Shown here in pieces: positions 1-12,900 of a stretch of 64,000 bases of DNA. Source of the stretch: Euborellia annulipes (Eukaryota > Arthropoda > Insecta > Dermaptera > Anisolabididae); NCBI GenBank assembly GCA_023213315.1, contig JAKCPI010003138.1, forward strand, positions 62,001 to 126,000. The letters are read 5' to 3'. Numbering within the stretch: the stretch's first letter is position 1; the number at the start of each line of letters is the position of its first letter. Below the pieces are notes generated by a model. That model searched no databases. It saw only the letters and a program-made list of their open reading frames with translations, and was not told the DNA's origin. A program made the position numbers and the translations under genes.

Positions 1-215
1 CAGCCGTGGAAGACATGACAACTCGAATGCTGGCTGAAAACTTCAATGTCAGCCAATCAATGATCGTCCGTCGTCTGAAAAGGCTTGATAAACTGGATGG
101 GTACCCCATGAACTCTCCGACAACAACAAAACCAAACGTGTCCGAATTTTCACAATCGTTGATTGGCCGACATTGAAGTTTTCAACCAGCATTCGAGTTG
201 TCATGTTTTTGTCAA
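1..215. pseudogene. Mariner-type transposase relic inside an inverted duplication
   Basis: Plus-strand bases 12-150 translate, with one frame change near 100, to TTRMLAENFNVSQSMIVRRL and then VPHELSDNNKTKR. The VPHELS string is a hallmark of mariner transposases. Bases about 157-215 repeat the first part in the opposite orientation, so the same peptide also reads on the minus strand. The copy is far too short and too broken to be active. It lies in the intron downstream of the last MED13 exon seen. Confidence 0.6.
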
Positions 216-677
216 CCCTATCATACGTTTTTACGACCGGAAGAAATTGGACAAGCCGGCCCGGCGCACGGTCTGGGGCTTGTTGGAAAGAAGGAAGAGA
301 CAGACATTTAAAGAACTGAACACGCACATTTAAAGAACTGAAGGACTGCCTGTCCTAGCTCGGGCAGCTCGTGGTCGCCATCCACGTACCCACAAGATGT
401 GGGCCCCTGAGCAAGAATAGTTTCATGGTATTATAATATATTAATATTTAAATATTTAAATTTACTCAACTTTTATATAAATTCGTATCCTCTTTTTTGG
501 ATAAATGGAGATATAGGTCAAAATTTTATTGAATTTTTTTTTTTTTTTTTTTAAAGTTAGATGCATTACTAATTTAGCATTCTCATATGTTTTTTTAATA
601 ATGAAAAACAAAAAAAAAAAAAACTCGCCGTTAATCAGCAAATGATTAATTTTTAATAATTAGAATTATGAATTCAC
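216..677. other. MED13 intron, partial interspersed repeat then AT-rich
   Basis: Bases about 240-415 share long stretches (for example GCTCGTGGTCGCCATCCACG) with 35880-36035, in the same orientation, so they belong to an unnamed interspersed repeat. The remaining 420-677 is AT-rich with homopolymer tracts and shows nothing else. Confidence 0.55.
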
Positions 678-956
678 CCTTGAAGAGCCATTGCAGCCGA
701 AAGGACTTTGCTGATCTGAGGCGCCTCCGAGTCCACAAGAAGGACTTCCCGGTTGGGACGGACTATCTCTTCTTGGACTACCCGTAGGACTTGGAACACC
801 TCCAAGACCTGCCTCAGGCCAAGTATTAAGTAGATCATCGAAATTTTGCATTCCTTCCATTCCTTCGGAAATATCATCATTAAGTTCATCAAAGATATCT
901 TCTACGCCAAGATCTTGTCCGTTGATTTGTTCTTCTTGGAAAGCAGTTTGCGAAGA
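678..956 (-). CDS. MED13: MED13 exon 18 found: acidic/Ser-Pro linker, 3'-most in window
   Basis: A 279-nt, phase-0 exon encoding [56 protein letters not shown] and [10 protein letters not shown]. It parallels the vertebrate acidic (ILPA)SPTGSPVHSPGS linker before the final LALGYFVSTAKA block, which is not in the window. The acceptor is TTTTATTCTAG and the donor is AGG|GTGAAT. Confidence 0.9.
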
Positions 957-3900
957 CTAGAATAAAAGAAAGATTTAGAAACTTGAAGGAGAGATAAATT
1001 TCCTTATTATTATTATGGGAATTTTTAATTATAGACCACAACATTTTGTATTAATTATTTATTAAAAATATAAATACTGTACAACGTTTCCACTGCTTAT
1101 TCTGCAGTCGTTTTCAAGTACTGTTCCGATTTCAATGAATAACCTCTAAAGGACCGTTATGTGCCTTTTATATACAAAGTCGTATCTACAGTCTTTCCTA
1201 TGAAGCAAGTTGAAGTTTGTGTCTAACAATAAGTTTAAAGGAATGATGATGGCGTTGTATATAAAATGCACGTAACATAAAAAAAAATTAGATTCAAAAT
1301 TTAAGGAAAATTTGAAGGATCAGAAATTTTGTATGGGATTATTCTCACATCATTCTTAATAAAAAAAATTTAAGTAAATTTTCATGAAAAAAATTTAATA
1401 TAAAATAATATATTAAAAAAAAATTAAGTCTTAAATTGGCCTAAAAAATTTCACAACTTCTTTTCCCCTTTTCAAGATGCCATTTTATTAATGTGATTCT
1501 CTATGAACCAACATTAAGTCTGGGCTTGGTATTCTTATCTTGAATAATTTACAAAGTAACAGACTATTCCAATTTTGATCATCTATCGATGATTTCTATC
1601 AAAAAATAAATGGTGAGAATATGAGTATGATCTCTATGTAGAAGTTTTTAGTAGCAAAATTTTTTATTTGAGATATACCCAGAAATTTAAGTTTGAAATT
1701 CTTTTATTATGGCAATTTTTAATTATAGACCACATTTTGTATTAATTATTTATTAAAAATATAAATACTGTAGAACGTTTCGACTGATTATTTTGCAGTC
1801 GTTTTCAAGTACTGTACACTTGCTCCGGCTCGAGTGAACTAACCTCTAAGGGAACGTTACGGGCATTTTATATACAACGACGTCAGCCCGATCTTCTATT
1901 AGCTTAGGCACAACTTCATCTAACTTCATAGTTCACTGTAGTTCGTTGTATATAAAATGCACGTTAAGGTCCTTTAGAGATTAGTTCACTTGAATCGGAG
2001 CAAGTGTACAGTACTTGAAAACGACTGCACAATAAGGAGTCGAAAGGTTGTACAGTATTTATATTTTTAATAAATAATTCATAACAAAATGTGGTGTAGA
2101 ATTAAAAATTTTCATAATAATAATACAAACCATACAGCTTTAATAAACACATTTGAAATTCCTTTTAAATAAATATATAAAAAATATAAAAATGATTTTA
2201 TTATTAGATTTAATAAAATAAAAAATATTTTACCTGTGTCTTGGCAGAAGTAGGGAAGACCAGAATATGAGTACAAGAAACATCTTGTGGTGTTGAAAGT
2301 TGACAATTGACTTGACTGAATCGTTCATCAGGTGTGAATTGATCAGGCATTAATCGAAGAGCTGAATCTGGTTCCAAAGAAACTAAACAAGCACTTAATA
2401 CACAAGGGACGTCGCTAGGATACATGAGACTGCATTGGCCACAAATTTCCTTCAAATGCTTTGAGGCTTTGAGCAACGATTTCCGGGAAAGGAGCCAACT
2501 CCAACCTATAAATAAATAATTGATATTAATTAATTAATTAGCATATAAATAAAAAAGAAATAGATTAAAAAAAAAAAAACCTTTGAGTTCTCCATGCCCT
2601 ATTCGTCCAATCCTTCCCACTACTAAACGCCATGGAGTAACACTTTGAGAAAGAACTCCAAGAATAAAATCCATGAGTTTTTGAAGACCCACTCTTCTAG
2701 CGGATGCTTTTTTACGTCTCGTACGATTAGGAATTTCAATATTAATTGTAGCAGTTTCAAATATTTCACCACGTTCATCAGTAGCAACTGCAAGAAGCCA
2801 TCGTTGGTCTTCTGAAAGACAATAGCTAACATATAAAACTGAGCATTGTTCACGGCCGGACTGTCCAAAAGCATCACTAGCTTCCGGTTTCTCCTTAACA
2901 GGAGCCAAGACATAGGGAGGAGTATAAAGACGATAAGGGAGACGATTCTTCTCCTGTAAAATAATAAAAATTCTTGTAAAATATTGAATTTTATATTATT
3001 AAACTCAAATTAATTAAAAGATCGAGACTTACATCTTTACTTTTGAGGAAGAGATCCGCCATAGCGGCAGTCCCAAAACCCGTTAGTGCTTTTACATTGG
3101 AAGTATGAGTTAGCATACGTCGACATTGAGAGAAAACTGAAAATGATAGAGCTCTCATATGATCTGCGTGTCGATGACGATCTCGCGCCTTTCCAAGTTC
3201 CATAATGCTCTCCAAGGATATCAATTGAACGGTAATGTTATTTCGTACTGTTTCCGGAACAGCGGAATGAACGGCAGCGAAACAACGAAGTAAGCCAAGA
3301 CAGGCGAGTCTTTGTAAATCAGGACTGTCAGAGCCGATAGTAAATGGGTCGACAAGGTACACAACGAGAGCTGGAGTTTCTTCGGCCTCTTCGTCATGAC
3401 TACTGTCGGTGATTCCTCCAGAAAGAAGACCACTTGACGAAAGGGGGTCTCTTGAATTGCTGTCACCCTCTGTGAAAAATACATCATATTAAAAAAAAAT
3501 TTCATCTTTTTTTGTTTTGTTTTTATAAAAAGGAAGAAAAATCATTTACTATAAACCAGGGCCCCTATTTCATAAAGCTGACAATGACTATTTGTCAATT
3601 TGTATCAGTTCTTGACATAAAAATGACATTTTTGTTAAATTGTCATGATAATTAGTCACTTTTTGGTTTCATAAAATTTCTAGGCTGCCAGGTGAATTTT
3701 GAAAATTTGTCACCAATTGTTTGTCACTTTTTTTTTTTTTTTTGAAACGATAGATTGTCGTGACAATTTTTTTTTTGTTTGACAATTGTAGACAAATTCT
3801 GACAGCGAGTAGTGTCGTATAACCTAAAAAAATTTGTATTAGGATTTATTTTCGTAAAAATATTCACATTTCGAGTTTTATTTACACAGTATTGATTAAA

Positions 3901-6900
3901 AGGAAATAATATTAAAGTTTATATTTAATAAAATAATCTAATTTGCAATGATACTTTGTTTATTTGATAATATTTAATTTATTTAATATTTAATTAAAAT
4001 ACTCATTAAATAAATTGAATTAAAAATAGTTTTTATATTAATATTAATTATTGATATTTACAAATAGATGAATACATTATACTTTTATAATAGTAATAAG
4101 TAATAAAACTGTAGCTAAAGGTAGTGGCATAACGTGGGGAGTGAGGGCCGAAACGGGTGCCACCCATGCAAGTTACGCCAGTGAATAGAAGGAAGTAAAA
4201 AGTGACAAATTTGTATTAATGACAATGTTTTATGAAACCAGTGGCGCCATTTGTACAAAATTAAACAATTAATTAAATAAAATATGTTTTGGCCAAATTT
4301 GAGTGAGTACCCATTTGTAAGTAAATTTTAAGAAAAAAAAATGTTTGCCCCCCCCCCCCCCCCCCCAAGAAAAAGTTGAAATGACGCCACTGTATGAAAC
4401 TTGTTGACAATAGTTGTAATTTAACTGCTTTTCTACAGTCGACAATAAAATAATTATCATATTGTAAATTGTCAAGCCAATTCATGTCAATTTTTGACAA
4501 TTGTAGCATTGTCAATCTGTATGAAATATGGCCCAGGTTAGATTATACTAAAAATAGTTTATTAAAAGTGATTTTAACTTAAAAAGAAGATATATAACAG
4601 AGTGAGAGTGAACAGTTAAATTTCTTTCAAATTTTAAATTGTGTTGCACTTGGATAGAAAAAGGTAAATTATTCATAAAAAATAATTTAAGCTAAGAATA
4701 TAGGATTTGGAAAGGTGAGGCGAAATAATAAAAAAAAAATTTAGCTTCAAAGAATAATTTTAACTTACCCGATTCTGATTTAGGAGTTGTTGGAGCTTTA
4801 TCACTCGATTCTGGAGTAGATGGAGGAGGCATTGGAGAAGAGGTAGGTCGGTCTGCGGGATTTCTTGACGCCTGAGCATTTTCAGAAGGCTCCAAAAGTG
4901 ACTTGTCCAGTGAAACTTGACTGAGATATGGAGCAAGATGATGTCGACAAACCTAATAAACATTTTTAATAGTTATCACCATTTCCTTATTTAATAAATT
5001 AGTAAGTTATTTGAAATAATAATTACCTGCGCGTAAAGCTTGAGCATATTTGTTGTAGGATTTTCACCTAGTGCAGTAAACCAATCATCGACAGGTTCTT
5101 TTGCTAATTTCATTGCAGCTGTTTTTCCAACTCGTAAAATACCTTCACGAAGTACTTTTGTTATAGGACTATGTCGGCCAAGTCGGCAAAGCTTAAAAAA
5201 GTAAAATAAAAATATTTATTTCAATTTTCATTTAAATATATTTAATTTTAATAAATTACACAAAATAATGTCTTACCTCATAAGTGCTTGAGAGCTCACG
5301 GAAAAATGACCTTACTCGCTGAAGTACAAAGTCATTATCCGGTGCAACAACAATATAAGCAATATCCCGTGAATAAGAGTACGGCTCGAGTAAAAGTTTT
5401 TCCCAATATTGTATCGCATAAGGTGAAAGGGAAAGCCAATCTTTATCGTGGCCCACGACAAGAGAAGGAATTGGTTGAGGCTCAGTTCTATCATCCGCTC
5501 CTAGAAAATAATTCAGCATTAATTGGTGGAATTTTATTAAAATAAAATCATGAATTAGTAAAGCGATTCTGTCTCTTATTATATTTTAGCATAAATATTG
5601 TTAATATTTCATCTTCACACAAAAATATCCTTAGTTGAAGAGGATAGTTTCATAATAATATGCATAAAAATACATACTATATATATATATTGATAATAAC
5701 ATAAACATTTCTAATTAAATTTAACATAAAATCCATATCATTTTAATAAATAATTAAAATTTAAATAAAACGAAATTTTTTTATTAATGACAAATTTCGA
5801 AAATTTTAATTTCAGTTTTTCTCTGTCTATTTTATTGACAATTCTTATAAAAACAAAATTTTTAATTAATATCCAACAAACATATCGAGATTATGTTGAT
5901 TTGTTCCTCAAATTGAATATCGACATATTGTATTTGATTAAATGATTTGTATTTGTGTTAAATTTACTTAGAAATATATAAGATATTTCATATTTCATAT
6001 TAAATGTTTCTTAAATTAGAGTATCATTAAGATATATTAGAACAGGTCTTCTTAAGAAGAAACAAAATGTTACGTTTTTTTTTTGACGCGCAATGTATCA
6101 AATAATATATATTTCTAGATGGCAATAAAGCAGAAACAGCACGAAAAAAGTCTCAAAATGGTTTTTTCTTTGCTCTTCTTGCCTTACTTCTTTCTAACGG
6201 CAGTCATAATCATCTACTACATAAAAAAGTAAACATTTGTTGTGACATCACATGGTTTAAAAAATTAAATTAATAATGATTAATCCAAAGTATTATCTTT
6301 TTATAACTCTAATATAAATGATTTTTACTACAACAGTCCACTATTCAACTGTCTTGATAGAGGAAAGAGGCTGCAGCCAAATAATTGAGCCTCTATTTGG
6401 TAATAAACACTATTTACTGGGACGTTTCGGCTGGGATCAACCCTGCCATCTTCAGCCTCCAAAGAGCATATTTAAATTTTATATACATAGAGTTGTCATT
6501 CGTTAATACAAGTTATTTGCATTTTATGTCCAATGAATGTAATAATTCTTAAAATTTTTAAGGCTGAAGATGGAAGGGTTGATCCCAGCCGAAACGTCCT
6601 AATAAAGAGTGTTTATTACCAAATAGAGGCTCAATTATTTGGCTGCATCCTCTTTCCTATTTAACATAAGTAGAATAAATTTACCTCGACCAGCAAGTCG
6701 ATGAAACTGTCGCCAGGTAAGTGGTCCGGCAACGACATACGCAGCCTCCCATAATCGAGTTGTACAATTCTTCTCAATTGCTTCTTGTAATAAAGGATGT
6801 AAAGCCTTCATAACTCGAACAATATCTTGATTGCACTGTGGTCCTGCAGCTCGCAGATATGGCCATCGATGAACACACACAATATTTGGAGGTTTTGGAA

Positions 6901-9900
6901 GAGGAGGAGCATTTTCCATCATGGCTAACCGGCCTTGTTCTAAAGCCAGCCAGGTAACTTCGTTACTATCATTATATTCCAAGTAATTCACAGTGTCCCA
7001 ATAGAAATATGCAGTATATTCTCGTCTTGAAGCTCGGTATAGAGAACTACTCGAATTTTGAACAATTAAACATTGTTCGCGAACTAAATCAATAACGTTA
7101 TGTGGTAGATGATCTACAGTAGAATCTAATTCTGTTCCACCTTTAAGTGAAGGTTTTGTCCTGTCTCCTGGATCTTCAGCTATTCCTGTAATTTCTAACT
7201 CATCTTCATAAAACAATCCAGACCGATGGGACAGTCGTCGATTAACAATAGCAGAAAATCCACAACTACAACGAATTGAATCTTCATCACTAGCATGATG
7301 TCCACCAGGAGATGCAAGCATATTATAAGGTGGCGGAGGGGCACCCATTCCGGGGAATGGAGAAGTTGGAGGAAAATTGACAGTTGATGGAGGTTGAGAT
7401 GTTGGTGGTTGAGAAGGTAAATACATGCTTGCATCATTTCCTTTAATATTACCCACTGATTTAGGTCCAGCATTACATACACACAAAGTACAACTATCAA
7501 AATTATGATCGCGAAATATATTTAGAGAGGTATCACCTAGAAGAATGTTTATTATGAGTGAATTAGCTTCTGGAACTCGTGTTACTGTAGGAGTAACAGC
7601 TGTTTCAACAGAATTAATGTTTTTATTAAGATAAGAGGAAGCATTAGAGGTTGCTGGACTTGGTAATTCATATGCTGCTTGAGTAGGTCCTGGGGTCCGC
7701 CCACGGAAATGTTGTATATGCATACCTCCCATGCCAGCAAGAGTCATCGGAGATGGAGGGAAATTAACAGGAGCAGGGCTAATTGGTGATAATCCTGTTC
7801 TTGATTGATGAGGATGTTGATTTGAGGGAGGTTGTTTAATAGATGTTGGAACTTGAGGTTTATCAGCATGTTGTTGCTGTTGTTGTTGGTGTTGTTGCTG
7901 CTGCTGCTGTTGTTGTTTTTGTTGTTGCTGTTGTTGTTGTTGCTGCTGCTGCTGTTGTTGGGATTGCACTGAGCCATACTGCCAAGAAGGCTTATATATA
8001 CAATTGGATGGCAGTGTAATAGGTGGCAGAGTTTGGCTAGGCAAATTGGTCAAGGGTGCATATTTAGAAGAGCCGACAAATTTACAAATCGTTGGTGGTC
8101 GGAAGACATAAGACCAATCATCAATGTTTTCTTCTTGAGGGCTTCCCATATTTGGATAAATTTCCTGTTTGAAACGAGATATACAATCAGGTTGTTCAGG
8201 ACATGGTCCATCAGATAAATGACCACATGGTGAGGCTATCGGATTATGTTCTAAAGATGGTGGTGTTGGGAACATTTTACTAAGTTCCTCGGATCGGAAA
8301 TTGATAGCTGTTGAATAATTATTGAGCGAGGTATTTCCACCACTCCCTCTAGGGGGTTTGACCACTAGAGTAGTGGGTGTTGTCTCATCCGGAGTATTTG
8401 GAGCTTGATTAGAACCAGGAGGTGTAGGTACCGCTGGCTGCAAAAATTTTATTAAATTTAAATTAAGAAAAAAATTTTATTTTATCATATAAAACATTTA
8501 AAACTCACCGCTTCATCACTATATGTTTCATCGGAATTATCGAATATTTGATCAAGGTCGCTGAAAGAAGGCTGGAGGCCTTCAACCGTAAACAAATTTT
8601 CTGATAATTTGGACGGTCCGTTAGGTGTTACAGTGGGATCAAATTTGCGTTCCTCATCCTGAAAATTAAAAGTATCAATCAGAAAAAAATTTTACCATCA
8701 TAATAATAAGTTTTAAATAAAAAATTTATTATCGAATTAATTTATTAGTAAAGTTTTTTTTTAATTAATAAGAAAAAATGTTTAATAAAAGATAGATATG
8801 TTAATTACATGTTTTAGAAAACATTTCCCATTGGCCAATATATTTCCCTTCCTGATAAATTAACCCAAGAGCCAAATTAGAGATTTTTTTTTCATATACT
8901 ATTAAAATCTCATTTATTATCCACACTTAAATTATTGTAGGTCTATAATAAATATAGATAAATAGTCTTAATGTTAACAGAAATTTCAATTTCGCAAATA
9001 ATATGGCATATGATATTTCAAGGAGATGGGTTGATATATAATTTAAATATAGAGGTACAGTGAGCGCCACAATTAAGTCCCCAGCTGATAGCTTTAGCCT
9101 TAAGTATAAGGCATAGTATTTGGTGTAGGCTTATAGTGAAATAATTTTAATGACTGAAAAGGCAAAACGTAAAATCTGGTACTGATTTTATTTTACCTTC
9201 TCAAATTTAAAATTATTTCACCATTTATCATATACTATACCATATACTTATGGCTAAAGCTATCAGGTGAGGACTTAATTGTGGCGCTCACTGTACCTGT
9301 TATATATATATATATATATATATAATTTTTAAATAAATTTAAATAATCGTTTAAGTCGAAAGATGATTCTGCGCGTAGTTTAAGCTCGAAAGGTAGGTAA
9401 CCATTAATAATTATATTATGGGAATTAATGAGCTTGGTTTTCCTTAGTTTTATTTTCACTCCTTCTTATTTTATTATTTATAAAAAGAATCTTTTTTTAT
9501 TTTTAATATTTAGGTATATATCTATCTTTTAGAAAAATTTTTTGGCATCATACGTAAAAAAAATTAGTAGAATTTTTAAAAAAATTGTTAAAAGGATATC
9601 TACTATTTATTAACAAAAGGAAATTTGTTAATAAGGCAAAATACTAATCAAAAAAAAAAAAAATAATAAAATAATAAATAAGTTAAATGAACTAATGAAT
9701 GATGCAAAACAAAACACACGAAATGTTCGTGCGCGGTTGCCTCCACCACCAGCTTTATGTCACTGATTGGACGGAGTTCTACCTTTACGCAAACATTTCT
9801 TTTATAATCCTCGATTCTTACAGCAGGGGCTCCGACGTCGTCCTCAAATTCATAAGGATCAGATCGTTTTCCAAGCAGCGAGGGATCAGACTCCACCTGT

Positions 9901-12900
9901 TGAACGGAAATTAAAAAAAAAATAAATAAATAAAATAAATTAAGAGACCTATAAATACATTGGTTTAGTGAGGGATAAAAAAAGAATAGAAATGAAAAAC
10001 AAATGTGATGTTGAAGCTTCTATGAGTATTGAAACTGATGACGTCTTGCATCTTCTTTCAAGGAGTAGATGCCTATGAGAATTTTATTATATATACTAAT
10101 CACAGGAGGGAGAGGGAAAACATGAACATGTCAATGTCAAAAAATTACAAATAACCTTTTTCTGAGTGTTAGAAATCAACTTGGATATCATAATGGGAGG
10201 ACAATCGAGCCCTTAACTATCGAAGCATATGATAATAATAATTTATTTAAAAATTAAAATGAATTTTTTAAATCATAATTAGAAAATATTTTTTAATATG
10301 ATAAACATTATTAATTAATTGTAAAGAGGAGAAATAGCATTTTAAGGGCTTAACTTAATCAAAAGATTATAGTGATTAAGACTTACGGGTTCTTGTTTGA
10401 TTTCAGGTCTGAAGAATGGGGACGTTACTGAAGAAGCTCCATTTCCATTGACCAAAGAAGATGATACTGGAGAAGGAGAAGCTGCTGCCACAGAAGAATA
10501 AATATCACCGGTAGATGATCGCAATCCTCCAGGGGTTCGGTCTAGTGATCTATTTTCCGATGGCCTAAATCGTTTTACTGGATGATCAAGCCTGTAGGGG
10601 GAAAGATAAAAATCAACATTAAAAATGAAATAAAATTTAATAAATATCTCATGACATTAGTCATCACTGGAGAAAGACATGTCTTTGAAGATATTTATTA
10701 AAATATTTAAATATTAAAAAAAAATTCTGTCAAATTAGAAACTTCTTCTAAATATATTTATTTTCATAAAAGAAGATTTTGTAGAGGAAGTTCCTTATTA
10801 AACAGATGATCTGATAAGAAATTAGCTTACCAGGCTTCTATGAAGGAATAATCATAAAGGAGTTGTGATGGTTGATCCTCTTCGTGTAGAATGTCCTCAT
10901 ATTCTTTTGAAGAGAGAATAGGTCTTTTTAGAACAGGAAGTTCAGGAGGTGCAGGTGGAGGAGGAGCTGGTGGGGCCGTTGTTGGAGGATTCACCCCGTC
11001 AATTGCTGGTTTGGTTTCAACACTATTTAATGCTGTAGGATAGGGAGAGAAAACCTGAAATAAAAAAAAAAAAATAATAATAATTAATGAACTAGGTACT
11101 ATTTTGATTAATTAATTTCAACTCTGTAACGTTTCTGTTACTATTTCTAAAGTCGTAATTAGCTGATGAATTCCCTAACCGAACGCTTGTTTTGTCTACA
11201 TGCGAAGCTAACTAACTTCAAATAACTCTGTTTATTTATAAAAGTGAATGCATCACCTGATGATGGCTGCAGAAATGGTGATCAAACATAATTAAGTGAG
11301 ATTTAATGGTTGAGAGTGGATTAGATTTTAATAGGGCAGGTTCAAGCCTTTATATGCTTCTCGACTCCGGAGACGTTTTGAGATATATTTAACATTTCAT
11401 CATCAGTCCGTATCGAAAAATAGCATAAAGGCAGTCATTAATATACAACATATAAGTTTCATATAATGAATAAGCCTCGAAGCGTTCATGAGAGGAAATA
11501 TTCTCAATATTTAGTATAACATTAATTATATGTACAAGTATTCTATTTATTGAGTTAAAATATTAAATAATATATATATAATAATATTTAGATTTCCTCT
11601 CATAAACGCTTCGAGTCCTATTCATAATTTGAAATTTATATATACATATGCTGTATATTAATGATTACCTTTGTGGTATTTTTCGATACGGACTGATGAT
11701 GAGACATTAAATATATCTCGAAACGTCTCCGGAGTTGAGAAGCATATACGGGCTTTTTAGGTGACCAAACATCTAAATAAACCATGATTAATGCCAAATT
11801 GTCTTTTATTTCTGCAAAGATTCCTAAAAAATCCAATTATTATTTAAGGATATCTTTGGAATAATGCTTCACCGAAAAAGATTTTTTCGCGCTTCCCTAA
11901 GGTTCAATTTTTTACAAAATAAGTGTGAGAGTACTTTACACCCAATTTACATTATAGGTCTACATGATAAATGTATTTATGACTCTATAACTAACTCCGG
12001 AAATCATAAAAAATGTTAAGCAAATTTTCATTAATTTTTTTTTTAATCTAAATATTTCCTTATTCATCCGTGCCTCGAGGGGCCCGGGCCCTCTCAAAGA
12101 CAAATGTTTTATTAAAAAATGCTTATAGATATTGTTATCTCCTCTGGCAAGAGCCCGTCTCTAATCTGATAATAAATTTGGATAATTTATTATCAGATTT
12201 GTTATATAGTAAGTCTGAACCAGATTGTTTTTGAGATATTCATATTATTAGAATATTAGGAAGCATTTATTATATCTGTACCTGATTGGACACAGAAGAA
12301 ACAGACTTTGGACCATTAAAATCAGATGGGGTAGCAGCAGCTGGAGTTCCTTTGCTGTCCACAGCTGCTGGATGCGGACTAAGTGTTGGCATTGTTGGTT
12401 CTCCAGGGGGGACTGATGCTGGTTGCGATTGGGGATTTGCCATTGGTGATGGTGCAGCACTTGGAGGAGATCCAACACTCGGTACCGGAGCAGATGAAAT
12501 AGCTTGTTGACCGCGATTACCTCCTCCAGGACACCTAAACAAAAGAAAATTGTTAAATATATATACATATATACATATACACAAGTATAATTCAAAAAAA
12601 ATTCCTTAAAAATTAATAATAAAATGTTAGCATAAGCACCAAACAATTAATGATATTAGCCAAAAGGAAATGTGAGTTAGAAAAGTCAGATGGCCAATGT
12701 GAGAGCATCACCGAGGACAAGCATTGTCATCTGGAGGACCTGTCCACCGGTAGCCGTGCGAACCGACGCCCCCGAAAAAAAAATGTGAAAAGACAAAAGA
12801 GGAAGGTGAGAAAAAGAGAGAAAAAAAAAGCGCTCGTTTAAAAGCTTTAGCCGCACAAGTGGCCCAATCAGTGAATGAATGTGTTAGGTGATATTTTGGA

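Larger units (their letters stand above)
3557..4536. mobile_element. Non-autonomous DNA transposon (CAGGGCC...ATTTCATA termini) with nested MITEs
   Basis: The ends CAGGGCCCCTATTTCATAAA and, on the other strand, CTGGGCCATATTTCATACAG are similar inverted termini. The arms repeat TGACAATT/AATTGTCA motifs. No matching target duplication was seen, so boundaries are approximate. It occupies most of the intron between MED13 exons 4769-4952 and 3033-3469. Confidence 0.65.

Noticed and set aside
4344..4366. Poly-C run as assembly error
   Set aside because: It lies inside a MITE with perfect target duplication, so the insertion is real. The exact C count may still be unreliable.
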